From Priestia koreensis (lineage in GTDB: Bacteria; Bacillota; Bacilli; Bacillales; Bacillaceae_H): 64,000 bases of DNA. The DNA is taken from positions 1-64,000 of the forward strand of contig NZ_LILC01000004.1 in the NCBI RefSeq assembly GCF_001274935.1, given 5' to 3'. A program made the translations under genes and the position numbers. The notes beneath the pieces were generated by a model, which saw only the letters and a program-made list of their open reading frames with translations, did not search any database and was not told where the DNA came from. Below are positions 43,000 to 51,897 of this stretch, in pieces; positions within the stretch are counted from its first letter, which is position 1; every line of letters begins with the position of its first letter.

Positions 43000-43752
43000 T
43001 TAACCGAACGTATAACCGCCGTTTACCGTTAGCGATTGACCTGTCACAAACGATGATTCATCTGAAGCAAGAAAGATGACGCTTTGAGCTAAATCATTTG
43101 GAGTCCCCATACGCTGTAGCGGAATGGATGCTTGATAGCTTTCAATGGCCTCACTAGAAATGTGATCATGACGCTCAACGGGAATAAATCCTGGGTTGAG
43201 TAGGTTTACTCGAATTCCGTAAGGACCAAGTTCTTTCGCCCATGATCTCGTCATTCCAAGCATCGCGGATTTTGCTGTTACATAATTTGAAAAGTGTGGA
43301 TTTCCATTTTGAATGACATCGCTTCCAATATTAATGATGCTTCCCGCTCGGTTCATTTTCATATCAGCTAATAGCTCTTTCACTAGCAAAAGCGGCGCTT
43401 TTACAAAGAATCGGAGCTGGTCTTCATAATCCTCCCATGTTGCATCTTCTAATGAAAGCTCTGGCTGAGGTCCCGTAGCATTATTCACGAGAACGTCAAT
43501 TGCCGAACCTGACAAACGCTTTGCTTCTTTAATTACAGTGCGCACGCCTTCTTCTGATGTAATATCTCCTTGTACTGCGTATGCTTTTCCGCCTTTGTCT
43601 TCAATCTCGCTTACCACTTCTGATGCTTGCTTTTGATTATGTGCATAATTTAAGATAATCGTTGCTCCCTCAGAAGCAGCTGATGTACAAATCACTTTTC
43701 CCAATCCCCTTGATCCACCCGTAACCAAAACCGTTTTGTTTTTTAATCTCAT
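43000..43752 (-). CDS. SDR family oxidoreductase (FabG-like)
   Basis: 250 residues. TGGSRGLGKV cofactor loop, NNATGPQPE, catalytic Ser in NIGSDVI and YVTAK with Tyr and Lys; end TGQSLTVNGGYTFG. Basic residue after the second strand suggests NADP. 3-oxoacyl-reductase-like or sugar/alcohol oxidoreductase; substrate not evident. GGGGGAG precedes the ATG. Single gene converging with the methyltransferase remnant. Confidence 0.8.
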   Translation of the reverse strand: MRLKNKTVLVTGGSRGLGKVICTSAASEGATIILNYAHNQKQASEVVSEIEDKGGKAYAVQGDITSEEGVRTVIKEAKRLSGSAIDVLVNNATGPQPELSLEDATWEDYEDQLRFFVKAPLLLVKELLADMKMNRAGSIINIGSDVIQNGNPHFSNYVTAKSAMLGMTRSWAKELGPYGIRVNLLNPGFIPVERHDHISSEAIESYQASIPLQRMGTPNDLAQSVIFLASDESSFVTGQSLTVNGGYTFG

Positions 43753-44126
43753 CTCTTTCTCCCCCTATAACCATTTTGTAGCGCTCGTATTTCCTAGTAT
43801 AAAGCAATGGGCTTCAGAAGTAAGATATTTATACATACGAAGTTTGGAAGACCAACAAATTATCTATACATAGGATTTATAGCGGCATTAAATGCATAAA
43901 CACTAAACCATTTAAGAGGATATTTCCTACAGTTTGAATCATACATATACATTGGTATTTTGTATAATTCAACTTATTCAACGTTGGTTACACATCCACA
44001 TTTTTCCTATAGCACATTCGAAAGTTTACATAAAAAAAGCTTGGGTACTATAATAACATTCTCGCATCATTTTTCTGCATTTGGCCAAAACAACAGCAAG
44101 ATTTCACGTTGAGATGAGGTGGACAA
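43753..44126. other. Divergent intergenic region before amaP
   Basis: No gene; contains the sigma-B-like promoter at 44024-44048. The rest is AT-rich without clear symmetry. Confidence 0.35.
44024..44048 (+). promoter_or_regulatory. Sigma-B-like promoter of the amaP-asp23 operon
   Basis: GTTTAC, 13 bases, GGGTAC; one mismatch in each box against GTTTAA/GGGTAT. It lies ~80 bases before the start codon. Confidence 0.6.
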
Positions 44127-44669
44127 TTGAATAATTTTAATCGCGTATTAATCGTCTTTATTGGAATTATTGGTCTGGTATCCTCCGGTATACTAGCACT
44201 AACGGTCTATGATGTTCCTCAACTTTCACAATGGATAGCAAACTGGTCAGAGCAGGAATGGTTCTATTACACCATCTTGTCTATCAGTGCCTTTTTAGCC
44301 GTTATCTTTTTTATTTTTATTTTGACAGGTTTGTTCAGTAGACCACCTGGCAAGCAAATGGCCATTGTGACGGGAGAAGGGAAAATTACAATCTCAAAAG
44401 CTACCATTGAGTCGGCAGCATTACGATCAATTCGTCACTTTGAGGGAATTCGTTCGCCTGAAGTGCAAGCTCTTATCCATCCTCGTAAGGAGCAAGTAGA
44501 TGTTCGCATTGATTGTTCTTTATTTGGTCGGACAGGATTACCTACATTAGCGAAAGAAATGCAAGAAGATGTTAAGCAAACACTAGAATCACTGCTTGAA
44601 CTGCCCGTTCGTTCTGTCCGTATCCACTTAATGGATGTTAAAACACGAAAGAAAGAACGTGTTTTGTAA
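44127..44669 (+). CDS. amaP: Alkaline shock membrane anchor protein AmaP
   Basis: 180 residues: two membrane segments at about 7-27 and 48-70 forming a hairpin, then a cytoplasmic domain (GKITISKATIESAALRSIRHFEGI) that resembles half of an Asp23 domain. This is the membrane anchor that recruits Asp23 in Staphylococcus and related bacteria. TTG start after GAGGTGG. First gene of a three-gene operon with DUF2273 and Asp23 proteins, behind a sigma-B-like promoter. Confidence 0.9.
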   Translation: MNNFNRVLIVFIGIIGLVSSGILALTVYDVPQLSQWIANWSEQEWFYYTILSISAFLAVIFFIFILTGLFSRPPGKQMAIVTGEGKITISKATIESAALRSIRHFEGIRSPEVQALIHPRKEQVDVRIDCSLFGRTGLPTLAKEMQEDVKQTLESLLELPVRSVRIHLMDVKTRKKERVL

Positions 44670-44684
44670 TGAAGGAGGGAAATG

Positions 44685-44894
44685 ATGAGTACTCCAGATA
44701 AGCTTATTCCCTACCGCGGACGGATAATTGGTATTCTCATCGGATTTGTCCTTGCGGTACTATTATTAACAATTGGTTTTGGTCCAACTATTTTAATTGT
44801 TGCTTTTATGGCAATTGGTTTTATCATCGGAAAATGGCGAGATGGGCAATTAAACATCGAATCTTGGATGCGATTTTTTGCCAAAGATAGATAA
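44685..44894 (+). CDS. DUF2273 domain small membrane protein
   Basis: 69 residues, two membrane segments (IIGILIGFVLAVLLLTIGF and LIVAFMAIGFIIGKW) and a short tail. DUF2273 proteins are always found between amaP and asp23 and belong to the same complex. GGAGGG is six bases from the second ATG, which is taken as start. Confidence 0.85.
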   Translation: MSTPDKLIPYRGRIIGILIGFVLAVLLLTIGFGPTILIVAFMAIGFIIGKWRDGQLNIESWMRFFAKDR

Positions 44895-44919
44895 ATGATC
44901 TTAAAAGGAGAGATTTACA

Positions 44920-45363
44920 ATGGCAGTAAATGAAACAAATACAACAACAGTAAACACTCAGGAAGCTGTACACAAAAATACTCTAACATTTGAAGATCAA
45001 GTAATTAAAAAGATTGCGGGTATTGCAGCAAACGAAAATAAAGGCATTTTATCAATGAGCGGCGGATTTATGAGTGGATTAACAGATCGCTTTCGTAGTA
45101 CAGAAGACATTACAAAAGGGATTAATGCTGAAGTTGGCGAAAAACAAGTTGCGCTTGATTTGAAAGTAATTGTAGAATACGGTAAAAATGTACCAACCAT
45201 CTTCTCTGAAACGGTAAGCAGAGTAAAAAAAGCTGTTTTTGATATAACAGGACTAGAAGTCATTGAAGTCAACATGCATGTTGAAGACATTATGACGCGT
45301 GAAGAATTTGAAGAGAAAAACAAAAAAGAAAAAGAGCAAGAATCAAAGCGTGAACTAGTGTAA
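44920..45363 (+). CDS. asp23: Asp23/Gls24 family envelope stress response protein
   Basis: 147 residues, one Asp23 domain: NTLTFEDQVIKKIAGIAANE, GILSMSGGFMSGLTDRF, VALDLKVIVEYGKNVPTIF, VIEVNMHVEDIMTREEFEEK, plus a charged tail. It is the soluble component tethered by AmaP and maintains cell-envelope homeostasis under stress. AAAGGAG precedes the ATG. The symbol follows the operon context; Bacillus paralogs carry other names. Ends in a strong terminator. Confidence 0.88.
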   Translation: MAVNETNTTTVNTQEAVHKNTLTFEDQVIKKIAGIAANENKGILSMSGGFMSGLTDRFRSTEDITKGINAEVGEKQVALDLKVIVEYGKNVPTIFSETVSRVKKAVFDITGLEVIEVNMHVEDIMTREEFEEKNKKEKEQESKRELV

Positions 45364-45387
45364 CGCTTCGTCTTACTCTTACAAGTG

Positions 45388-45417
45388 ACCTGCCTCCTTT
45401 TAGAGGCAGGCTTTTTT
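45388..45417 (+). terminator. Terminator of the amaP-asp23 operon
   Basis: CCTGCCTC / GAGGCAGG with a short loop, then CTTTTTTG. Confidence 0.9.
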
Positions 45418-45556
45418 GCGATCATAAGAATCGTCTATTCCCTTATAAAGTACACTAATCAAACGTTAATTCATAGTACGTGACATTGTCCCAAGAAAAC
45501 CATGACCTTTTTAGATTAAAAAGAGAAAATTATATCGTTTTAAAAAAGTAACGAAA

Positions 45557-46393
45557 TTATGTAAGTTTGTACGTATAGATCCCTTGAAGTGTATGTAGAT
45601 AGATGATCGGCCCTCTACAAACGTAACGTTCTACTTGCAGTGCTTTTCCGTTCTTATCAGTTGGTACACACTGTTCAAGCTTGTTGTTGGTCAGAGAGTA
45701 ATGAAGTAGAGGTCCTTTATTGGTGCAAAATATGAGATGGTCTGTTCCAACAGCAAAGGCATGCACAGCAGATGGCTCTATATCGATGTTCTTCCAGATA
45801 GTTTCTAATTGATGGTTTTTTAACTTTACAACAGGAAAATCTGAATAATAGTATAGCCACACTTCATCACCTGTGACGTTTAAAGCATAGCAGTCATCAA
45901 TTGGAGGAACAATTTCATCCACCACAAGCTTTCCATAGCGGTCATACACAACGTTTCCTGCTACATCAAAAGCTACTATGCCTGCTTGTGATCGCGGATC
46001 TTCACTAAAAATCCCTTCATCAAAGTAGCTCACCCATATGTGATCGTTTATATCGACCTGACAGTCTTCAACACCTTCTCCAATTGAAAATTCAGAGAGT
46101 ACCTTTCCGAAACCATTACATTTGCACACGATGTTCTCGTCCTCTTGATGATAGGCAATCAACCAATGATTTATTTCGATCTCCTGTATGTTAATAATGG
46201 CTTGATGATCTGGAATATGAGGCGGGAGGGTTATCTTCTCTTCATTACACGTATGCAGAATGAAGAGATCTTTCTTATCATCTTATATTAAGTAAATTAA
46301 GTTATTCGTTCTACCAGCATAAACCTTTTGTATCTCCCCACTCTTTTGGAGTGTGGATGGTAAATCAACAGCACGAAATGTGATGTTTTTCAT
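45557..46393 (-). pseudogene. Hypothetical beta-propeller-like gene with an in-frame TAA
   Basis: From the ATG at 46393 (AAAGGA upstream) the frame reads MKNITFRAVDLPSTLQKSG ... NNLIYLI, meets TAA at 46283-46285, and goes on in the same frame DDKKDLFILHT ... WLIAYHQEDENIVCKCNGFG to 45557. The whole (~278 residues) has repeated strands such as INDHIWVSYFDEGIF, GDEVWLYYYSDFPVVKL and TDHLIFCTNKGPLLHYS, which suggest a beta-propeller. No frame change is needed, only one base. Reinitiation at 46162 would give an N-terminally truncated protein. Function unknown. Confidence 0.7.
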
Positions 46394-46521
46394 ATACTCT
46401 CAAATCCTTTCTGACCTGTCATTCTATTGGTATTTGTTAAGTATATACTTGTCAGTGCGTGTCGCCAATTGTTAAGCATATGTTGATGATTCTGATGTCA
46501 TGTAAAAAGTATTCTTCAAAC

Positions 46522-46574
46522 AAAAAAGGCCTCTTACCTAGTATTACGCTTTCTTAGGTAAAGGGCTCTTTTTC
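46522..46574 (-). terminator. Terminator of the carbohydrate operon
   Basis: GAGCCCTTTACCTA / TAGGTAAGAGGCC with T-rich ends on the minus strand. Confidence 0.8.
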
Positions 46575-46579
46575 GTTTC

Positions 46580-47575
46580 TTACACTAAGCTCATTCCCAA
46601 AATCCGCTCCGCTAGCTTCTTAGGCGTATTTCGAAATGCGTCTTGGGTACTTCCTGCCATATGTGATGTAATGGTGACATTATCAAGAGAGAAAAACGGG
46701 CTGCTTTGGTCTAGGGGCTCATGGTCAAATGTATCAATCGCTGCACCAGCGATTTCTCCCTCTTGGAGCGCTTTTATAAGATCATCTTCCTTAATTAAGC
46801 CAGACCGTGCGGTATTTACGATAATAGCCGTTTGTTTCATTGCTCGGAAATGTTTAAATTTAATCATGTGCTTTGTTTCGTCTGTTAAACGGCCGTGTAA
46901 GGTAATGATATCGGATTCTCTCAGCAATTGATCCAATTCAACGTTTTCGAAATCCGTTTGACCGTTGAAGTAAGGATCATGGAAGATAATACGCGTATCA
47001 AACCCGCGCATAAATCGGGCGACTAGCTGTCCGATATTTCCATAGCCAATAATACCGATTGTGCGGTCTTCTAGCTCAGGAACAAATTCACTATTCGGGA
47101 AGTCCTTCCGCCATTTTCCTTGCTTTAATGCGGCATGGGACCGGGCGATATTTCGCATCTCAGCTAAAATAAGTCCAACCGTAAATTCCGCTACGCTTCT
47201 TGCGTTTCGGCCTGGTGTATTAATTACGTCAATATTTCGCTGTTTCGCTAGCTCTTCATTTATATTTTCCGTGCCACCTCTAAGTACGCCAATAACCTTT
47301 AAGTTTGTGGCAAACTTAATGACTCGTTCATTAATGGGCGCAAACTGGGTAATAAGCATGTCAAATGACTCAATCTGTTCTAGCAATTCATCAGGCAACT
47401 TTACGACTTCACTTCCTCCTTGTTCAATCGCTAGGTTGTCTTTTTGAAGAAGCTCTAAGCTCTCGTGTTTCCACTCGCGTACCGTAACGTCTACTCCAGA
47501 TTTCTCTAATTTTACGAGTCCTTGTTTCATCATTTCCTTTGTAATAAATAAATCGGCAATAGCCAAACATTTCAT
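46580..47575 (-). CDS. D-isomer-specific 2-hydroxyacid dehydrogenase
   Basis: About 331 residues from the ATG at 47575, eight bases after AAAGGAG. NAD-binding GIIGYGNIGQLVARF and the catalytic trio Arg257 (VNTARSG), Glu286 (DTFDHEPL) and His305 (ITSHMAGST) are all present. It probably reduces or oxidises a 2-keto/2-hydroxy acid produced in the pathway. Last gene of the carbohydrate operon, 15 bases after the SDR gene. Confidence 0.85.
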   Translation of the reverse strand: MKCLAIADLFITKEMMKQGLVKLEKSGVDVTVREWKHESLELLQKDNLAIEQGGSEVVKLPDELLEQIESFDMLITQFAPINERVIKFATNLKVIGVLRGGTENINEELAKQRNIDVINTPGRNARSVAEFTVGLILAEMRNIARSHAALKQGKWRKDFPNSEFVPELEDRTIGIIGYGNIGQLVARFMRGFDTRIIFHDPYFNGQTDFENVELDQLLRESDIITLHGRLTDETKHMIKFKHFRAMKQTAIIVNTARSGLIKEDDLIKALQEGEIAGAAIDTFDHEPLDQSSPFFSLDNVTITSHMAGSTQDAFRNTPKKLAERILGMSLV

Positions 47576-47590
47576 TATCATCACTCCTTT

Positions 47591-48349
47591 TTATCTCATT
47601 AACATTCCACCGGTTGCATCGAGCGTAGCCCCTGTCATATAGTTCGCTTTTTCTGACACGAGGAAACTAGCAATTTCAGCAATTTCCTTTGCCGTCGCTA
47701 CTCGACCGAGTGGAATTCGATTTACGTAATAGTCTTTGTTTTGCTCTAGTGACTCTCGAATCATATCTGTTTCTACAATTCCTAATGCAAGATTGTTAAC
47801 GTTAATTTGATGCTTTGCTAGTTCACGTGCAAGGGAAATAGCAAATCCAATCATTCCGGCCTTACTAGCTGCATAGTGAGCATGACCTGTTGTTGATCCG
47901 TGAAAAGCAGCTTGTGATGTAATATTTAGTATTTTTCCAGGCTTGTTGCTTCTTAACAGATAGTTCGAGAACGTTTTACACGTTAGAAATACACTTGTTA
48001 AGTTAATATCCAACGTCCGCTCCCATTCCGTTAGCTCCATTTCATTCACGTAGCTCTTTGGCCATACGCCTGCATTGTTTACTAAAATATCTACCTCACC
48101 AAAATCGGCAATACTGTTCTCAATTAGTTTTACTGCTTCTTCTGCATGAGCAAGATTTACTTGATAAGCTATCGCTTTACATCCAAGTTTTTGGATTTTC
48201 GCTACGACTTCCTGCGCTTTTTCTTCATTTCCTTGATATGTTAACGCAACGTTTGCTCCTTCTTTCGCTAGGGTCATTGCTATTTCTTTTCCGACTCCTC
48301 TTGAACCTCCAGTCACAATTGCCGTTTTACCGCTAATTCCTAAATCCAT
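47591..48349 (-). CDS. SDR family sugar/polyol dehydrogenase
   Basis: 252 residues. TGGSRGVGKEI, NNAGVWPKSYV, catalytic Ser in NITSQAAFHG, YAASK with Tyr and Lys, and end TGATLDATGGMLMR. In an operon with a LyxK-like kinase it most likely interconverts a polyol or sugar and its ketose. Its ATG overlaps the kinase stop region (GGAAGGTGG serves as ribosome site). Confidence 0.85.
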   Translation of the reverse strand: MDLGISGKTAIVTGGSRGVGKEIAMTLAKEGANVALTYQGNEEKAQEVVAKIQKLGCKAIAYQVNLAHAEEAVKLIENSIADFGEVDILVNNAGVWPKSYVNEMELTEWERTLDINLTSVFLTCKTFSNYLLRSNKPGKILNITSQAAFHGSTTGHAHYAASKAGMIGFAISLARELAKHQINVNNLALGIVETDMIRESLEQNKDYYVNRIPLGRVATAKEIAEIASFLVSEKANYMTGATLDATGGMLMR

Positions 48350-48350
48350 C

Positions 48351-49868
48351 TCAAACGTCCACCTTCCATACGTGCTCCATTTTCTCTAGCGTCGCTTTAT
48401 AGCGTTTGTATTTATTTTTGTATATTAATGCTTGATCAGTGTTTGGATAAATGATTCGCTCCACCTTAACCATTTTTTCCGCTGCTTCTTGTACAGATTC
48501 GTAATATCCGGTCATCACACCTGCACACATCGCTGTACCAAGCGTTCCGTGCTCCTTGACTTCAACAATCTCAAGTGGAATTTGTAAGCAATCTGAAAAA
48601 ATTTGAAGCCAGACGTCTGATTTTGTTACGCCACCGGCAATTCGCGCAGAATCTGGCTGAGCGCTATATTTCAGCAAGCGCTCAATATGATGCATGTGAC
48701 TAAAAACAATTCCTTCGTAAACGGCACGTACAAAGTGCTGTTGCTTATGCCAGCTGTTCATGCCGATGAAACAGCTGTTAGCAGACGGAACCGTATTTGA
48801 GCCGAATAAGAAAGGGAAAAACAAAAGATTGCTTTCTTCCGGAGTTGTTGACGACACCAGCTGATTGCACACATCATAAATGGAGCCACCTTCTTTTTCT
48901 ACCTCCAGCCTTTCCTGAACCATAAATTTATCAATATACCATTCTAAGTTACTAGCGGAAGTAGGACTTGCTTCAGTTGTAAGCCAATAGTTTGGAATAC
49001 AGTAAATAGACGTCATGAACAGATCTTTATCAATAATCGGTTTTTTCGTAATATACTCGTTAATACTCCATGTCCCTGCAACAATGCACAGTTTATTTTC
49101 AGCTACAAGACCAGAAGCTACTGCGGAAGCAGCGATATCAAAAATCCCACCGGCAATAGGCGTACCTTCTTTTAGACCCGTTTCCTCTGCAGCTTGTTTG
49201 GTAATATATCCGCACACTTCTGTTGAAGACTTTAAAGGTGGTAGCTTCTCAGATAGGCGCTCTATTCCGAAGAATGATAATAACTCGCTATCATAGCATT
49301 GATCGCGAACGTTTAAAAGATTCGTTCCAGATACATCCGTAAGCTCCATGTATGCTTCCCCCGTCAATTTAAATCGAATAAAGTCCTTCACCATAAAAAT
49401 GTACTCTGTTCGATCAAGAACTTCAGGGTTATGATCCTGAAGCCACGCTAGAAGCGCGACGGGTTGACCAGCCCACATGGATTGCATAGTCTTAGGCAGA
49501 ACTTCCGTTTCGAATCGACTATCTCCGTACCAAGTGTCAATATAAGTCTTTGCCCGATTATCTGTTGAAATAATCCCGTTGTAGGTCGGTTCCCCTCTTT
49601 TCGTCGTTAAATACAGTCCATTTCCATGCCCTGTAATAGAGACACCTACAATTTTTTCTGCGTCTACTTTTGATACTTCTAATACTTCTTTAATTATCTT
49701 AATATTGGCCTGCCATAGTTCATGCATATCACGCTCTGTATGAAAGGGCTCTGGCATAATCATGGCTGTTTTTTGTGAAGCGATCGCTACTTCTTTGCCA
49801 TCAAGTGTATATAAAGCAGCTTTGGTAATGGTTCCCCCATTGTCAATTCCTAGTAGATAGTTCTCCAT
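48351..49868 (-). CDS. FGGY carbohydrate kinase, L-xylulokinase (LyxK)-like
   Basis: About 505 residues. N-terminal FGGY domain begins LLGIDNGGTITKAALY; GHGNGLYLTTKRGEPTYNGI, WAGQPVALLAWLQDHNPEV, TEASPTSASNLEWYIDKF, FFPFLFGSNT and VYEGIVFSHMHHIERLLKYS follow E. coli LyxK segment by segment. The catalytic Asp is expected in GGIFDIAASA. It phosphorylates a ketopentose or ketotetrose with ATP. GGGGG is eight bases before the ATG at 49868; six bases separate it from the transporter gene. Exact sugar unknown. Confidence 0.85.
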   Translation of the reverse strand: MENYLLGIDNGGTITKAALYTLDGKEVAIASQKTAMIMPEPFHTERDMHELWQANIKIIKEVLEVSKVDAEKIVGVSITGHGNGLYLTTKRGEPTYNGIISTDNRAKTYIDTWYGDSRFETEVLPKTMQSMWAGQPVALLAWLQDHNPEVLDRTEYIFMVKDFIRFKLTGEAYMELTDVSGTNLLNVRDQCYDSELLSFFGIERLSEKLPPLKSSTEVCGYITKQAAEETGLKEGTPIAGGIFDIAASAVASGLVAENKLCIVAGTWSINEYITKKPIIDKDLFMTSIYCIPNYWLTTEASPTSASNLEWYIDKFMVQERLEVEKEGGSIYDVCNQLVSSTTPEESNLLFFPFLFGSNTVPSANSCFIGMNSWHKQQHFVRAVYEGIVFSHMHHIERLLKYSAQPDSARIAGGVTKSDVWLQIFSDCLQIPLEIVEVKEHGTLGTAMCAGVMTGYYESVQEAAEKMVKVERIIYPNTDQALIYKNKYKRYKATLEKMEHVWKVDV

Positions 49869-49879
49869 GTTCATTCCCC

Positions 49880-51142
49880 CTAATAAAAGATAGATGTGAT
49901 CTTAATGAGTAGCCATCCCAAAGGTGTAGAAGCTCCTCCTACTAAATTGGCAAGTTCTGTAGAATCACTGATGTTGCTTGGTAATGACACGTTGGCAATT
50001 TTGGCTGCATCTGTGAACGTACCTGAGATATCTGTACCGATATATAACACCATGGTCATGATAACGAGCCCTGTAATGTATAGACGAACCATGTTTTGTT
50101 TAAGAAACGGTGCGCACATAGCGAACAAAAAGGATAAAGAAGCAAGATCAGTAAATGGCAATAGGCGATTACCAGGTAAAATAACAGCTAAAAGAAGAGT
50201 AGACGGAATCATGAGTAACCCCGTCGCAAGGACAGATGGATGTGCAATTAAAAGAGCCGTATCCATTGAGATATAAAACTCTCGATCCGGAAACCTTCTC
50301 TTTAAGAAATCTTCCGCTGCATCCCGAATAATTGTGAGACCCTCCACTAACACTCCTACCATTTTTGGAAGTAACACCATTACGGCTGCAACTGTAATTC
50401 CAAGAGTCAAGACGTCCCCTATGTTAAACCCTGCTAATATTCCTAGCACTACTCCAATAATAGCTCCTAGTGTTAAAGGCTCTCCGAATACCCCAAATTT
50501 TTTCGTAATGGATTCCGGATCTGCTTTTACATCTCGTAGTCCAGGGATTCGTTCAATAATCCAGTTAATAAGAATACCAAACGGAACAAATACCGCGGTA
50601 ATTCCATGCGCAAACGAAACTCCTTTTAAGTTAAAAGTGGATTGAATTTTAGGTGCTGTAAGGTCCCCAATTTTCAAGACAACAGCAAAATGGATCAGCG
50701 TAATAAGAGTTGAAATCCAGACATTATCCGTGATGCTGTAGACAAGTGCTCCGATGATCATAAACGTCCAGAAGTTGAAAATGTCAATGTTGACAGTCTT
50801 GGTGAGTTTTAAAAAGAGGAAGAGAATGTTTAACAAAATAATTCCTGCAACGGCAAAAGGGACAATAGGTGTTCCCCATCCAATGGCTGCCGCAACGGGC
50901 CACCCTGGGTCAATAACTGTAAGCTCTAATCCAAATCGTTTTACCATTGCTTCCGCCGCAGGGCCCATACTTTCAAGTAGAAGTGTAATAATTAAGCTAA
51001 TTCCTACAAAGCCAATTCCGACAAGCATTGCAGATTTGAATGCGCTTCCAATTTTAACACGAAAACAAAGCGCAAGTACAAAAAAGATAATCGGCATCAT
51101 GACAGACGGACCTAAATCAATAATCCAATTAATAATTCCCAT
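49880..51142 (-). CDS. GatC-type PTS IIC transporter (orphan)
   Basis: 420 residues, about 11 hydrophobic segments, family of galactitol permease IIC (GatC): IDLGPSVMMPIIFFVLALCF, GTPIVPFAVAGIILLNILF, ITDNVWISTLITLIHFAVVLKIGD, FGEPLTLGAIIGVVLGILAGF. No IIA or IIB gene is in the operon or elsewhere in the window. Because a kinase gene follows directly, it may carry the free sugar rather than phosphorylate it (inference). GGGGG is eight bases before the ATG. A terminator-like leader lies between it and the GlpP-like gene. Confidence 0.8.
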   Translation of the reverse strand: MGIINWIIDLGPSVMMPIIFFVLALCFRVKIGSAFKSAMLVGIGFVGISLIITLLLESMGPAAEAMVKRFGLELTVIDPGWPVAAAIGWGTPIVPFAVAGIILLNILFLFLKLTKTVNIDIFNFWTFMIIGALVYSITDNVWISTLITLIHFAVVLKIGDLTAPKIQSTFNLKGVSFAHGITAVFVPFGILINWIIERIPGLRDVKADPESITKKFGVFGEPLTLGAIIGVVLGILAGFNIGDVLTLGITVAAVMVLLPKMVGVLVEGLTIIRDAAEDFLKRRFPDREFYISMDTALLIAHPSVLATGLLMIPSTLLLAVILPGNRLLPFTDLASLSFLFAMCAPFLKQNMVRLYITGLVIMTMVLYIGTDISGTFTDAAKIANVSLPSNISDSTELANLVGGASTPLGWLLIKITSIFY

Positions 51143-51190
51143 TGCATTTCCCCCTCTACGTTTTTAACCCTTTTCCTTGGTCAACGGAGC

Positions 51191-51250
51191 GTAAAAAAAT
51201 CCCACAAAGAATAACAGCATAAAAAGCTGCTTGCTTTGTGGGATTCTCAC
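51191..51250 (-). promoter_or_regulatory. Leader terminator 2 (likely antitermination target)
   Basis: On the minus strand GAGAATCCCACAAAG, a 24-base loop region, CTTTGTGGGATT and seven T. The 12-bp stem (51198-51209 with 51234-51245) is the same as that of leader 1 except for one C/G pair. It lies between the GlpP-like gene and the transporter gene. Confidence 0.75.
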
Positions 51251-51286
51251 ATCGTCTCAAACCCAATTTTTCTATTTTGTTGTTGG

Positions 51287-51832
51287 TCACCATACTTCTT
51301 TTGCACTTGTTGTTACTGCTTTAAAGCCAGCTTGGAATACACGATCAATCTGCTCTCTCGAATTCAAAAATCCTCCTGCAAGAAGTGACGTATTCGGAAT
51401 AGCTTCCTGAATTTGCGACACAAAATGAGTCGCAAAAGGACCGGGCAAAATTTCAACCGCATCAAATTGAGCGTCTGCTATCGAATGAAGAGATTGCTCA
51501 AGAGATCGTGAATCGAGTAAAAAAACACGGTAAATGGCAAGCAAATCTAGCTTTCTAGCAGCATTTAATAAGCGCTTATTGGGAGAGATTACTCCGTCAA
51601 CTTTAAATAGTTCCTTTAACCATTTTATGCCCTTGATATCTTTTGATAGACCTTCAATTAAATCAACGTGTACTAAAACTTTTTTTCCGGCTTGATGACA
51701 GCGATCGGTAAGCATTTTTAAGTTTCCAATATGCGCCTCTGAAAGTAACACGTAATCAGATTGACTTGATAGCGCTTTGTCCATGTCTTTTAACTTTCTA
51801 ATTGATGGAATAATCGTTTGATTAGAAAACAC
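51287..51832 (-). CDS. GlpP-like antitermination protein
   Basis: 181 residues, TIM-barrel-like fold of the GlpP family: IIPSIRKLKDMDKAL, HIGNLKMLTDRCHQAGKKVLVHVDLIEGLSKD, IYRVFLLDSRSLEQSL, VEILPG, LLAGGFLNSREQID, AVTTSAKEVW. In B. subtilis GlpP binds glpD leader RNA when glycerol-3-phosphate is present and prevents termination. Here a paralog sits inside a sugar operon with two matching leader terminators, so it is probably the RNA-binding regulator of this operon, sensing a sugar phosphate. GTG start after AAAGGGTGG. Confidence 0.85.
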   Translation of the reverse strand: MFSNQTIIPSIRKLKDMDKALSSQSDYVLLSEAHIGNLKMLTDRCHQAGKKVLVHVDLIEGLSKDIKGIKWLKELFKVDGVISPNKRLLNAARKLDLLAIYRVFLLDSRSLEQSLHSIADAQFDAVEILPGPFATHFVSQIQEAIPNTSLLAGGFLNSREQIDRVFQAGFKAVTTSAKEVW

Positions 51833-51897
51833 AGAACCACCCTTTTATATATGTATAGTTTTATTTTAGGTAGTATCTGGAATTGTGTCAATGCTCC

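Noticed and set aside
45389..45417. CRISPR-like or repeat unit
   Set aside because: It is a single terminator hairpin; no array of spaced repeats exists anywhere in the window.
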